NCBI GenBank assembly: GCA_963841815.1
Contig: CAWJEE010000013.1
Coordinates: forward strand, 1 to 64,000
Origin: JAOUJD01 sp963841815
GTDB lineage: Bacteria > Pseudomonadota > Gammaproteobacteria > Burkholderiales > Burkholderiaceae_F
Reading direction: 5' to 3'
DNA: 64,000 nt
The translations under genes were made by a program, and so were the position numbers. Shown one piece after another: positions 1 through 11,300 of the stretch (position 1 is its first letter; each line of letters begins with the position of its first letter). The notes under the pieces are model-generated. The model saw only the letters and a program-made list of their open reading frames with translations. It did no database searches and had not been told where the DNA came from.

Positions 1-1
1 G

Positions 2-511
2 GACGGACGGGTGCCGCCCGACCAGGCGCCCATCCTGCTGGCCACCGCCATTGCCATCGTCGCGACGCTCGGCCAGGTCGGCTGGCTGCTCGCGCGCGGT
101 CGCCGCGTCGAGCCGATGCTGTGGATCAGCCTGGCGGTGATCGTGATCTTCGGGGGCGCCACGATCTGGTTCCACGACGAGACCTTCATCAAGTGGAAGC
201 CCACGATCCTTTACTGGCTGTTCGCCGGCGCGCTTGTCGCCGGCCGCGTGATCTGGAAGAAGAACCTCGTCAAGTCGCTGCTGTCGGAGCAGATCGCCGT
301 GCCGGACCCGGTGTGGGACCGGCTGATGGTGGCGTGGGTCGGGTTCTTCGGCGCGATGGGCGTGGTCAACCTCGCCGTCGCGTTTTCCGTCTCGACCGAG
401 GCCTGGGTGAACTTCAAGCTGTTCGGGCTGTTCGGGCTCACGCTGGCCTTCATGCTCGTCCTCGGCATCTACTTGTCGCGCCACCTCAAGGAGGAAACGA
501 CGGATGCCTGA
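2..511 (+). CDS. yciB: Septation protein A / inner-membrane protein YciB (5' end outside window)
   Basis: Polytopic inner-membrane protein of the YciB (intracellular septation protein A) family, linked to cell-envelope and division integrity. The frame is open from base 2 and the visible 169 residues lack the usual first segment (about 15-25 residues), so the gene begins before the window; the GTG at 11 is internal. Four or five hydrophobic segments alternate with short charged loops, and 'TIWFHDETFIKWKPTILYWL' is a highly characteristic family stretch. The stop overlaps the bolA start by 8 bases, preceded by an AAGGAGG ribosome site, so the two are translationally coupled. Family assignment is confident; molecular function is poorly known. 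Confidence 0.93.
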   Translation, partial: DGRVPPDQAPILLATAIAIVATLGQVGWLLARGRRVEPMLWISLAVIVIFGGATIWFHDETFIKWKPTILYWLFAGALVAGRVIWKKNLVKSLLSEQIAVPDPVWDRLMVAWVGFFGAMGVVNLAVAFSVSTEAWVNFKLFGLFGLTLAFMLVLGIYLSRHLKEETTDA

Positions 512-818
512 GGGAACCGTCGAGCGGATGCGCGATCGGCTCGCGGCGCTTGTGCCGGTCGAGATTTCGATCGTGGACGACAGCGCCCGTCACGCCGGAC
601 ACGCCGGCGCGGCGAGCGGCGGCGGGCACTACAACCTCCGCCTGGTCAGCCCGCGTTTCGAGGGCAAGTCGCGGGTCGAGCGACACCGCCTCGTGTATGA
701 TGCCCTCGCCGAATTGATGCAGCGCGAGATTCACGCGCTCGCCATGGTCCTCCTGGCGCCGGGAGAAACCGAACGCCGCGCCGGAGTGTCCAACCTCCCT
801 CACCTTCCTGGACATTGA
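504..818 (+). CDS. bolA: BolA family transcriptional/Fe-S regulator
   Basis: Small (104 aa) BolA-like protein with the class II KH-like fold. Family members partner monothiol glutaredoxins in [2Fe-2S] handling, and some act as morphology or stress regulators. Residues 35-90 contain the typical core: 'GGHYNLRLVSPRFEGKSRVE' followed by RHRLVYDAL and the 'IHALAM' segment; the Ser-Pro-x-Phe-x-Gly-x-Ser/x-x-x-x-R-H pattern is diagnostic. The start lies inside yciB with AAGGAGG 10 bases upstream, and the stop overlaps the region just before the next gene, so yciB-bolA-parvulin form one operon. Intact. Confidence 0.93.
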   Translation: MPEGTVERMRDRLAALVPVEISIVDDSARHAGHAGAASGGGHYNLRLVSPRFEGKSRVERHRLVYDALAELMQREIHALAMVLLAPGETERRAGVSNLPHLPGH

Positions 819-826
819 TCACCCTT

Positions 827-1594
827 ATGCAACGTACCGTCTTATTTGCGACCCTGGCGCTGGCCAGCGGCCTGGCCCTGGCGCAGAACGTCGCCGTCGT
901 GAACGGCAAGCCCATCCCCAAGGCGCGCGAGGACGCTTGGGTCAAGGAACTGACCAAGCAAGGCCAGCCTGACTCCCCCGACATGCGCAAGATGGTCAAG
1001 GAGCGGCTGATCCAGAACGAGGTCCTGCTGCAGGAAGCCACCAAGCGCGGCATCCCGGACAAGCCCGACGTCAAGTTCATGCTCGACGTGCAGCGCCAGA
1101 ACACGCTGATCCAGGCGCTGCTGCGCGACGAGATGGAAAAGAAGCCGATCACCGACGCCGACATCAAGGCGGCCTACGAGCAGCAGAAGGCAAAGGTCGG
1201 CGGCAAGGAATACCGCGCCCGCCACATCCTGGTCGAGAAGGAAGACGACGCCAAGGCGATCGTCGCGGACCTGAAGAAAGGCGCGAAGTTCGAGGAACTG
1301 GCCAAGAAGTCGAAGGACACCGGCTCGGCGGCCAACGGCGGCGATCTCGACTGGGCCGCGCCCGATTCGTTCGTGAAACCCTTCTCGGAGGCGATGACCA
1401 AGCTCAACAAGGGCCAGTACACCGAGACTCCGGTGCAGACCCAGTTCGGCTGGCACGTCATCCGCCTCGATGACGTGCGCGACACGCAGTTCCCGCCGAT
1501 GGAGCAGGTGGCACCGCAGATCCGCGAGGGCCTGCAGCAGCAGCGCGTGCAGCAGTACGTCGAGGGCCTGCGCAAGGGCGCCAAGGTCCAGTAG
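827..1594 (+). CDS. Secreted parvulin-type peptidyl-prolyl cis-trans isomerase
   Basis: Periplasmic chaperone/prolyl isomerase of the PpiC/SurA type. Residues 1-19 form a signal peptide ending ALA-QN; residues about 25-120 are a SurA-like helical N-domain and 125-225 a parvulin domain with 'YRARHILVEKEDDA', 'NGGDLDW' and 'FGWHVIRLDDVR'. I chose ATG at 827 because the signal peptide begins directly there; an in-frame TTG at 815 overlaps the bolA stop and would only add MITL. It ends with a strong terminator at 1621. In related bacteria the same gene follows bolA. A distinct larger paralogue (PpiD-like) lies at 20298-22227. Confidence 0.9.
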   Translation: MQRTVLFATLALASGLALAQNVAVVNGKPIPKAREDAWVKELTKQGQPDSPDMRKMVKERLIQNEVLLQEATKRGIPDKPDVKFMLDVQRQNTLIQALLRDEMEKKPITDADIKAAYEQQKAKVGGKEYRARHILVEKEDDAKAIVADLKKGAKFEELAKKSKDTGSAANGGDLDWAAPDSFVKPFSEAMTKLNKGQYTETPVQTQFGWHVIRLDDVRDTQFPPMEQVAPQIREGLQQQRVQQYVEGLRKGAKVQ

Positions 1595-1618
1595 ACGCGA
1601 AGTTCGCTTCACTGCAGC

Positions 1619-1645
1619 AAAAGGGCGCCTCGGCGCCCTTTTTGT
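1619..1645 (+). terminator. Rho-independent terminator after yciB-bolA-parvulin operon
   Basis: A perfect 9-bp GC-rich stem (AAGGGCGCC at 1621-1629 with GGCGCCCTT at 1632-1640) is followed by TTT, 26 bases after the parvulin stop. It closes the operon before the maeB leader. Confidence 0.85.
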
Positions 1646-1826
1646 TGCCCCTCCTCCAGTCCGCGCCGCCCGGCCCACGCGCACCGAAGCGGCCCGGCCG
1701 CCCGCGGATTTGACCTAGGCGGGTTGCTTTCCGCCGCCCACGCCGTACCCTTGTCCGCCATTGACCCGTGCGCGGACGGAACGACGTCCGGCCGCGCATC
1801 GCACGCACAACGAGGAGACCCGCCCC

Positions 1827-4094
1827 ATGTCAGAAAACCTCCGTGACGCCGCGCTCGAGTACCACCGTGTCCCGACGGCCGGCAAGATTTCCGTGGTCCC
1901 GACCAAGGCGATGGTGACGCAGCGCGACCTCTCGCTCGCCTACTCGCCCGGCGTGGCGGAAGCCTGCAACGAGATCGTGCGCGACCCGCGCGAGGCGCAC
2001 ACGTTGACGGCGCGCGGCAACCTCGTCGCCGTCGTCACCAACGGCACGGCGGTGCTCGGCCTCGGCAACATCGGCCCGCTGGCCGGCAAGCCGGTGATGG
2101 AAGGCAAGGGCTGCCTGTTCAAGAAGTTCGCCGGCATCGACGTCTTCGACATCGAGCTGAACGAGAACGACCCGGACAAGCTCGTCGACATCATCGCCGC
2201 GCTCGAGCCGACGTTCGGCGGCATCAACCTCGAGGACATCAAGGCGCCCGAGTGCTTCTACATCGAGCGCAAGCTGCGCGAGCGGCTGAAGATCCCGGTC
2301 TTCCACGACGACCAGCACGGAACTGCCATCGTCGCGGCGGCGGCGGTTCTCAACGGATTGCGCTGCGTGGGCAAGGACATGGCGCAGGCCAGGCTCGTCT
2401 GCTCCGGCGCGGGTGCGGCCGCCATCGCGTGCCTCGACCTGCTCGTCTGCCTCGGCCTGCGCCGCGAGAACACGCTGGTCGCGGACAGCAAGGGCATCCT
2501 GCACGGCGGTCGCGAGGGGCTCGACGCCAGCAAGGCACGCTACGCCCGCGACACGAAGGCGCGCACGCTCGCCGACGCGATGCCCGACGCCGACATCTTC
2601 CTCGGCCTGTCGGGGCCTGGCGCGCTGACGGCAGACATGGTGAAGACCATGGCGCCGAATCCGATCATCCTGGCGATGGCGAACCCGACCCCGGAAATCA
2701 TGCCGGAGGAAGCCAGGGCGGTGCGGCCCGATTGCATCATCGGCACCGGGCGCTCGGACTATCCGAACCAGGTCAACAACGTGCTGTGCTTCCCGTTCAT
2801 CTTCCGCGGCGCGCTCGACGTCGGCGCCACGACGATCAACGAGGAGATGAAGCTCGCCACCGTGCGGGCGCTTGCCGACCTGACGCATGCCGAGATCCCC
2901 GACGAGGTGGCCAGCGCCTACGGCGCCGAGGGCCTGCGCTTCGGGCCCGAGTACCTGATCCCCAAGCCCTTCGATCCGCGCCTGATCGACCGCATCGCGC
3001 CCGCCGTGGCACAGGCGGCGATGGAAAGCGGCGTCGCGACGCGCCCGATCGCCGACATCGAGGCCTACCGCGCGCGGCTGCGGCGCTTCGTCTACCACTC
3101 CGGCAGCACGATGGAGCCGGTCTTCGCCGCGGCCCGCAAGGACCCGAAGCGGCTGATCTACGCCGAAGGCGAGGAGGAGCGCGTGCTGCGCGCCGCGCAG
3201 GTGGTCGTCGACGAGGGCATCGCGCGCCCGATCCTGATCGGGCGCCCCGACGTGATCGCGATGCGGATCGAGCGCTTCGGCCTGCGCATCAAGCTGGGCA
3301 AGGACGTCGACTGCGTCAACGTCCTCGACGACCCGCGCTATCGCGACACCTGGAGCGAGTACTACCAGCTCGCGCGCCGCAAGGGCGTGTCGCGCTCGCT
3401 CGCGCAGGCGGAGGTCCGCACCCGGACGACGCTGATCGGCGCCGTGCTCGTTCGCAAGGGCGACGCCGACGCGATGCTGTGCGGGACGGTCGGGTCCTAC
3501 CAGGACCACCTGAAGTACGTCCGGACCGTGATCGGACTGCGCGCGGGCGTGCACACGTTCGCGGCGATGCAGGTGTTGATCCTGCCGGACCGCCAGCTCT
3601 TCATCTGCGACACGCACGTCAACGCGGATCCGACCGCGGCGCAGATCGCTGAGATGACGATGCTCGCAGCCGACGCGGTGCGGCGCTTCGGGCTCGCGCC
3701 GAGCGCGGCCCTGCTGTCGCACTCGAACTTCGGCAGCTCCGACCTGCCGTCTGCGGTGAAGATGCGCGAGGCGCTCGAGCTGATCCTCGCGCGCAAGCCG
3801 TCGTTCGAAGTCGACGGCGAGATGCAGGCGGACACCGCGCTGTCGCACGCGATCCTGGCGAACTCGATGCCGGACTCGCCGCTGACGCACGAGGCCAACC
3901 TGTTGATCATGCCGAACGTCGACGCCGCCAACATCACCTACAACGCGCTGCGAGTCACGGCGGGCGCCGGCATCACGATCGGGGCGATCCTGCTCGGCGC
4001 CGCGCAGCCGGTGCACATCCTGACGCCCGCCTCGACGGTGCGCCGGATCGTGAACATGTCGGCCGTCGCGGTGGTGGACGCGACGGTGGCCTGA
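1827..4094 (+). CDS. maeB: NADP-dependent malic enzyme (MaeB type, with phosphotransacetylase-like C-domain)
   Basis: Cytosolic oxidative decarboxylation of L-malate to pyruvate and CO2, yielding NADPH. 755 aa, the usual size of the two-domain MaeB family. Residues about 15-150 are the malic N-domain ('DLSLAYSPGVAEAC'), 160-400 the NAD(P)-binding domain ('FHDDQHGTAIVAAAA', 'SGAGAAAIACLDLL') and 430-750 a PTA/PTB domain ('GSYQDHLKYVRTVIGLRAG') that in this family is regulatory, sensing acetyl-CoA, rather than a full phosphotransacetylase. ATG at 1827 has GAGGAGA upstream; the longer frame to 1761 lacks a ribosome site. Its NADPH could feed PhaB encoded 57 kb away (inference). Confidence 0.96.
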   Translation: MSENLRDAALEYHRVPTAGKISVVPTKAMVTQRDLSLAYSPGVAEACNEIVRDPREAHTLTARGNLVAVVTNGTAVLGLGNIGPLAGKPVMEGKGCLFKKFAGIDVFDIELNENDPDKLVDIIAALEPTFGGINLEDIKAPECFYIERKLRERLKIPVFHDDQHGTAIVAAAAVLNGLRCVGKDMAQARLVCSGAGAAAIACLDLLVCLGLRRENTLVADSKGILHGGREGLDASKARYARDTKARTLADAMPDADIFLGLSGPGALTADMVKTMAPNPIILAMANPTPEIMPEEARAVRPDCIIGTGRSDYPNQVNNVLCFPFIFRGALDVGATTINEEMKLATVRALADLTHAEIPDEVASAYGAEGLRFGPEYLIPKPFDPRLIDRIAPAVAQAAMESGVATRPIADIEAYRARLRRFVYHSGSTMEPVFAAARKDPKRLIYAEGEEERVLRAAQVVVDEGIARPILIGRPDVIAMRIERFGLRIKLGKDVDCVNVLDDPRYRDTWSEYYQLARRKGVSRSLAQAEVRTRTTLIGAVLVRKGDADAMLCGTVGSYQDHLKYVRTVIGLRAGVHTFAAMQVLILPDRQLFICDTHVNADPTAAQIAEMTMLAADAVRRFGLAPSAALLSHSNFGSSDLPSAVKMREALELILARKPSFEVDGEMQADTALSHAILANSMPDSPLTHEANLLIMPNVDAANITYNALRVTAGAGITIGAILLGAAQPVHILTPASTVRRIVNMSAVAVVDATVA

Positions 4095-4105
4095 GGCTCA
4101 GCCCG

Positions 4106-7100
4106 TCAGCCGATCCAGCGCCGTGCGTTGCGGAACATCCGCATCCACGGCGAATCCTCGCCGAGGCCGGGCGGCTGCCACGACATCTGCACGGCGCGGA
4201 AGACGCGCTCCGGGTGCGGCATCACGATGGTGAAGCGACCGTCGGGCGTGGTGACGCCCGTGATGCCTTCCGGGGAGCCGTTCGGGTTGTGCGGGTACGC
4301 CTCGGTCGGGCGTCCGTGCGAATCGACGTAGCGCATCGCGACCAGCGCCGCGGCCTTCTGCTCGCCGGAGTCGAACACCACCCGCCCCTCCCCGTGCGCA
4401 TTGGCGATCGGCGCGCGGCTGCCCGCCATGCCGGCGAAGAACAGCGACGGCGACTCGGCGATCTCGACCTGCACCAGCCGGCCTTCGAACTGCTCCGATG
4501 CGTTGCGTTCGAACCGCGGCCAGTGGCGCGCGCCCGGGATCATCACCCGCAGGTGGCTCATCATCTGGCAGCCGTTGCACACGCCCAGCGCGAACGTGTC
4601 GCCGCGGCCGAAGAAGGCGGCGAACATCCCGGCGAGCCGGGGGTTGTGCAGGATCGTCTTGGCCCAGCCGCCACCGGCGCCCAGCACGTCGCCGTACGAG
4701 AAGCCGCCACAGGCGACGAAACCCTCGAAGTCCGCGAGCGTTGCGCGGCCCTCGATCAGGTCGGTCATGTGCACGTCGACCGATGCGAAGCCGGCGCGAT
4801 GGAACGCGTACGCCATCTCGGTCTGGCTGTTGACGCCCTGCTCCCGCAGGATCGCCATGCGGGGACGCGCCCCGGTGGCGATGAACGGAGCGGCGATGTC
4901 GTCGGACGCGTCGTAGGTCAGCGCCATCGACAGGCCGCGATCGTCCGGGTCGCTCGCCCGGGCGTACTCCTGGTCGGCGCACTTCGGGTTGTCGCGCAGG
5001 CGCGCGATGCGCCACGACGTCTCTGTCCAGGTCTTCTGCAGTTCGGCGCGCGGACGCGAGAACACCGGCTTCGCATCGCACCAGAACTCGACGACGTCCT
5101 TCGCGTTCGGCTTGCCGATGATCTGGCTCGCCGCGCCGAGCCCTGCCGCCCGCAGCGCGTCCATCACCGCGCCCTTGTCGGCCGCGCGGATCTGCAGCAC
5201 CGCGCCGAGTTCCTCGGAGAACAGCGCCTTCAGGATCAGCTCGTTGCGGCGGACATCGACCTGCGCGGGCCGGATCTTGTAGTCGCCCCAGTCGGCCGCA
5301 ACCGGGTCGACCGCCAGCACGTCGAGGTTGACGCTGATCCCGGCGTGGCCGGCGAACGCCATCTCGACCAGCGCCGCATACAGGCCGCCGTCCGAGCGGT
5401 CGTGGTACGCGAGCACGCGGCCCGCCCTGTCGAGGCTGCGGACCGCGGACACGAATGCCTTCAGGCGCGACGGATCGTCGAGGTCCGGCGCCTCGTTGCC
5501 GATCTGCTGCGTCACCTGCGCCAGGATCGAGCCGCCCATGCGGTTGCGCCCGGCGCCGAGGTCGACCAGCAGCAATAGCGTTTCGGTGTCCGCCACGAGT
5601 TGCGGCGTCAGCGTGCGCCGCACGTCGTCGACCGGCGCCGCGGCGCTCGCGATCAGCGACACGGGCGCCGCGACCGTCTTGTCGACCTCGCCGTCGCGCC
5701 ACGCGGTCTTCATCGACAACGAGTCCTTGCCGACCGGGACGCTGATGCCCAGCGCCTGGCAAACCTCGCTCGCCGCCTGGACCGCGTCGAACAGCTTCGC
5801 GTCCTCGCCGGGCTGGCCGCATGCGGCCATCCAGTTCGCGGACAGCTTCACCCGGTCGAGCGCGATGTCGGCCGCGACGATGTTGGTGATCGCCTCTCCG
5901 ATCGCCATCCGCGAGGCCGCCGCGGCGTCGATGACCGCAAGCGGCGTGCGCTCGCCCATCGACATCGCCTCGCCGGCGTAGCCCTCGAAGCTCATCGTCG
6001 TCACGGCGCAGTCCGCCACCGGCACCTGCCACGGGCCGACCATCGGGTCGCGCACGTTCATGCCGCCCACGGTGCGGTCGCCGATCGTGATCAGGAAGCT
6101 CTTGCTCGCGACGGTCGGGTGACGCAGCACGTCGAGCGCGCACCGCTCGACCGACAGTCCGGCGGTCTCGAAGGCCGGCAGGTCGACCCGGACGCGCTCC
6201 ACCTCGCGGTGCATGCGCGGCGGCTTGCCGAGCAGCACTTCCATCGGCATGTCGACCGCGGGCGTGTCGTTCGGCCGTCCGACGACGAGATTGCCGTCGT
6301 CCGAGACCTCGCCGATCACCGCGTACGGGCAGCGCTCGCGCCGGCAGAGCCACTCGAAGGCGGGCAGGCGGTCGCGCGCGATCGCGAGTGCGTAGCGCTC
6401 CTGCGACTCGTTGCACCAGGTCTCGAGCGGGCTCATGCCGCTCTCCTCGACCGGGATGCGGTCGAGCGCGATGCGGGCTCCACGATGCGACTGGTCCGCC
6501 AGTTCCGGGAACGCGTTCGACAGCCCACCAGCGCCGACGTCGTGAATCGACAGCACCGGGTTGCCGTCGCCGAGCGCCCAGCAGCGGTCGATGACCTCCT
6601 GCGCGCGGCGCTCGATCTCCGGATTGCCGCGCTGCACGGAATCGAAGTCGAGCTGCTCGGTGTTGGTCCCCGCGCCCATGCTCGAGGCCGCGCCGCCGCC
6701 GAGCCCGATGCGCATTCCAGGCCCACCCAGTTGCACAAGCAGCGTGCCCGGAGGCAGGTCGAGCTTGCGCACCTGGTCGTCGCGGATGTTGCCGACGCCG
6801 CCGGCGATCATGATCGGCTTGTGATAGCCGTAGCGGCGACCGCCGACGTTCTGCTCGTAGGCGCGGAAGTAGCCGAGCAGGTTCGGGCGGCCGAACTCGT
6901 TGTTGAACGCCGCGGCGCCGATCGGGCCGTCGATCATGATCGCGAGCGCGTCGGCGATGCGGCCGGGGAAGCCGAAGTCAGCGCTGCCGGCGCCGCCCGG
7001 CTGCGCCACGTCCGCGTCGTTCTCCCACGGCAGCCGCATGCCCGGCAGCCGCAGGTTCGACACCGAGAAGCCGCACAGGCCGGCCTTCGGCTTCGCGCCG

Positions 7101-8126
7101 CGGCCGGTGGCCCCTTCGTCGCGGATCTCGCCGCCGGCGCCGGTCGCCGCACCGGGGAACGGCGAGATCGCCGTCGGATGGTTGTGCGTCTCGACCTTGA
7201 AGACCGTGTGCGTCAACTCGTCGCGCAACGCGTAGTCGACCGCCACTGCGCCCGCCGCGTGATCGCTGCGCGGATGGAAGCGCGGCACCACGCGTCCCTC
7301 GATGACCGCCGCGTTGTCGGAGTACGCGACGACGGTGCCCTGCGGGGCCGCCTTGTGCGTCGCCTTGATCATGCCGAACAGCGTCTCGGTGCGCGCCTCG
7401 CCGTCGATCGTCCAGCTCGCGTTGAAGATCTTGTGCCGGCAGTGCTCCGAGTTCGCCTGCGCGAACATCATCAGTTCGACATCGGTCGGGTCGCGCTCGA
7501 GCTTCGTGAACGCGTCGACGAGGTAGTCGACCTCGTCGTCCGACAGCGCGAGGCCCATCTCGACGTTGGCGCGCGCCAGCGCGCCGCGCCCTTGCGCGCG
7601 CACCGCGACCGACTGCATCGGCTTGCCGGGCAGCTCGACGAAAAGCCGCGCGGGATCGGTCGCCGGATCGATCACGCTCTCGGTCATCCGGTCGTGCAGC
7701 ACGGCCGCGACCGCGTCGGCCTCGGCCGGTGACAGCTCACCGCTGCCGATGAGTCCCCTCTCCACCTCCACGCTGTACAGCGTGCCGCGCTCGATGCGCA
7801 GCACCGCCGCCAGGCCGGTGTTGCGCGCGATGTCGGTCGCCTTGCTGGCCCACGGCGAGATCGTGCCGAGGCGGGGAACGACGAGGAACTGCGCGGCACC
7901 GGCTCGGCGCTTCGACCGCCGGCTCACCGTAGGTCAGCAGCGCAGCGAGGCGCGCTTCTTCGTGGTCCTCGAGAGGACGCTCGACGTGGACGAAGTGAAC
8001 GAACCGACCCTCGATCGCTTCCGCACCGGGCGCAACGCGCCTGACCCGCGCCAGCAGCCGCTCCGAGCGAAATGGGGACAACGCGCTCGGACCCGCGAGC
8101 GCGAAGAACTTGCCGTGTGAAGTCAT
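4106..8126 (-). CDS. purL: Phosphoribosylformylglycinamidine synthase (one frame break)
   Basis: Fourth step of purine synthesis: FGAR + glutamine + ATP to FGAM. About 1340 aa, the single-chain proteobacterial form. The N-terminal domain starts at 8126 ('MTSHGKFFALAGPSALSPFR'), runs to about 7905 and continues in another frame ('AGAAQFLVVPRLGTISPWAS'); the break is near 7903 and the total is 3n+1 bases, i.e. one extra base. Then two AIRS-type ATP/FGAR domains ('HNHPTAISPFPGAATGAGGE'), and a C-terminal class I glutaminase with nucleophile Cys in 'LGVCNGCQMM' and catalytic His in 'MPHPERVFR'. It is convergent with maeB, 11 bases apart. Identity is certain; the break is probably a sequence error because purL is otherwise perfectly conserved. 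Confidence 0.95.
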
Positions 8127-8178
8127 GAAGACGGGGGAGCGTGCGTGGTGGACGCACGGCGGCTGGATGGCGCGCGAA

Positions 8179-8184
8179 ATTATA
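8179..8184 (-). promoter_or_regulatory. Candidate -10 element for purL
   Basis: The minus strand carries a perfect TATAAT 52 bases upstream of the purL ATG in the 194-bp gap between purL and the 5-oxoprolinase gene. No good -35 hexamer is visible at 16-18 bp spacing, so support is the -10 match and its position only. The rest of the gap holds nothing else I recognise. Confidence 0.45.
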
Positions 8185-8320
8185 GCGGGGCAGGCTTCGC
8201 TGCCCGCTCAGCCCAGTCTCCAGCGGGCGCGGCGATCTCGATCTCTCCCGCCAGCGCCGCTGCGGGCGCCCGCAGCGCAGGAGACTCCATCGCGCGCAAC
8301 AACGCTGCGGCCGTTCGCCG

Positions 8321-11300
8321 CTAGGGCGTTCCGTAGCCTCCGCCGCCCGGCGTCTGGATCACGTAGACGTCGCCGGGGTTCATCTCGACGGATCCGATGT
8401 GCCCCATCTCCTCGATCCGGCCGTCGGTCCGCTCGACCCAGTTGCGGCCGGCCTCGCCGGGCTGTCCGCCGGCCATGCCGAACGGCGCGATCGAGCGGTT
8501 GTTGGCGAGGATCGACGCGGTCATCGTCTCCAGGAAACGCACGCGACGCGTTCCGCCGTTGCCACCGTGCCAGCGGCCGGCGCCACCCGACACCGGCGCG
8601 GATCTCGTAGCTTTCGAGTCTCACCGGGTAGCGGAACTCGAGCACCTCCGGGTCGGTCAGCCGCGAGTTGGTCATGTGCGTCTGCACGACGTCGGTGCCG
8701 TCGAAGCCCCGCACGTCCGCGCCGGGCACGACGTCCTCGATGCCAGCGCCCGATCCGCCGGAGATCGTCTCGTAGTACTGGTGCAGCGCATTTCCGAACG
8801 TGAAGTTGTTCATCGTGCCCTGCGACGGACGCCATCACGCCGAGCGCGCCGTACAGCGCGTTGGTGATGCAGGACGAGGTCTCGACGTTGCCCGCGACCA
8901 CCGCCGACGGGTAGCGCGGGTTCAGCATCGAGCCTTCCGGGATGACGATCTCGAGCGGCTTGAGGCAGCCGGCGTTCAGCGGGATGTCGTCGTCGACCAG
9001 CGTGCGGAACACGTAGAGCACCGCCGCGACGCACACGGCACTCGGCGCGTTGAAGTTGTTCGGCAACTGCGGCGACGTCCCGGTGAAGTCGATCGTCGCG
9101 CCGCGCCGCTCGTGGTGCACGGTGATGCGTACCTTGATCACCGCGCCGTTGTCGAGCCGGTACTCGAAGGCGCCGTCCTTCAGGCGGGTGACGACGCGCC
9201 GGACCGATTCCTCGGCGTTGTCCTGCACGTGCTTCATGTAGGCGCGCACGACCTCGAGCGTGAAGTGCTCGACCATCTTCAGCAGTTCCTCGCGGCCCTT
9301 CTCGTTGGCGGCGATCTGCGCGCGCAGGTCGGCGAGGTTCTGCGCCGGGTTGCGCGCGGGGTACGTCCCCGAAGTCAGCAGTTGCATCAGCTCGGCCTCG
9401 CGCAGCCGGCCGGGCCTTCCCACGCCCTGTCCTTCGACGAGCTTGAAGTTGATGAAGCGCACGCCCTCCTCGTCGAGCGACGTCGAGAACGGAGGCATCG
9501 ATCCCGGGGTGCTGCCGCCGATGTCGGCGTGATGGCCGCGCGAACCGACGTAGAACAGGATCTCGCGGCCGTCGCGGTCGAACACCGGCGTGATCACGGT
9601 GACGTCGGGCAGGTGCGTGCCGCCGTGGTACGGATCGTTGATCACGTAGGCGTCGCCGGCCTGCATGCGGCCGGCGTTCTCGCGGATCACGGTCTTGATC
9701 GACTCGCTCATCGAGCCGAGGTGCACGGGCATGTGCGGCGCGTTGGCGATCAGGTTGCCCTCGGCGTCGAACAGCGCGCACGAGAAGTCGAGCCGCTCCT
9801 TGATGTTGACCGAGTAGGCGGTGTTCTGCAGCCGCACGCCCATCTGCTCGGCGATCGACATGAAGAGGTTGTTGAACACCTCGAGCATCACCGGGTCGAC
9901 GTCGGTGCCGATCGCCTGGCGCTTCGGCCGCGGCCGGATGCGCGCCAGCACGAGGTGGTCGAGTTCGGTGACGCGCGCCTGCCAGCCGGGCTCGACCACC
10001 GTGGTCGCGTTCGCCTCGGCGATGATCGCCGGTCCGTCGATGGCGTCCCCCGGGCGCGTGTCGTCGCGGCGGAACACCGGCGTGTCGTGCGATGCGTCCT
10101 CGCTGAACATGCGCACCCACGCGGCGGGCGCGAGCGCGCCCGCTCGCGGCGGGCGCTGCGCGGGCCGCTCGACCGCGGCGTCGCCGCCGCCGATCGCTTC
10201 GACCGACGCCGCCTCGATCACCAGCGACCGCCCTTCCATCAGGAACGAGTAACGCTTCAGGTATTCCGTGTCGAAGGCGCCCTGCATGTCATCGATCGTG
10301 CCGGCGGCAACGATCAGCGCCGTGTCGGTGCCTTCGTAGCGCAGGTGCGCGCGCCGCACCACGCGAATGCGGTCCGGAGCAACGCCCTGCGACCGCAGGT
10401 CCTGGATGGCATCGGCGCCAAGCCGCTCGAGCGTCGCGCCGAGCGCGTCCATCGCGTCGGCCGCGAGTCGGCGTTCGACCGATTCCTCGCGCATCGCCGT
10501 CTGGTCCGCGAGGCCCATGCCGTAGGCGGACAGCACGCCAGCGAGCGGGTGGGCAAAGATGCGCGTCATGCCGAGCGCGTCGGCGACCCGGCAGGCGTGC
10601 TGTCCGCCGGCGCCACCGAACACGGACAAGGTGTACCGGGTGACGTCGTGGCCGCGCTGCACCGAGATGCGCTTGATCGCCTCGGCCATGTTGCCGACGG
10701 CGATGTCGATGTAGCCCTCGGCCACCTGTTCCGGCGACAGGTGGCGTCCGGTCTCGGTGTGGATCCGCGCGGCGAGATCCGCGAACCGCTCGCGCACCAC
10801 GTCGGCATCGAGCGCCTGGTTCGCCGCGCGGCCCGAACACGTGCGGGAAGAACGCCGGCTGGATCTTGCCGACCATGACGTTGCAGTCGGTGACCGCGAG
10901 CGGCCCGCCACGGCGGTAGCAGGCCGGTCCCGGGTTCGCGCCGGCCGAGTCCGGTCCCAACGCGCAGCCGCGCGCCGTCGAAGTGCAGGATCGAGCCGCC
11001 GCCGGCAGCGACGGTGTGGATGCTCATCATCGGCGCACGCATCCGCACGCCGGCGACCTGCGTCTCGAACGCGCGCTCGCAGTCGCTGACGTCACGACCG
11101 GCGAAGTGCGAGACGTCGGTCGACGTGCCGCCCATGTCGAACCCGATCACGCGGTCGAAGCCCGCGGCGAGGCTGGTCCGCACCATGCCGACGATGCCGC
11201 CGGCCGGCCCGGACAGGATCGAGTCCTTGCCCTGGAAGCGCCGCGCGTCGGTCAGGCCGCCGCTCGACTGCATGAAGAGGAGCCGCGTGTCCGGCAGGTC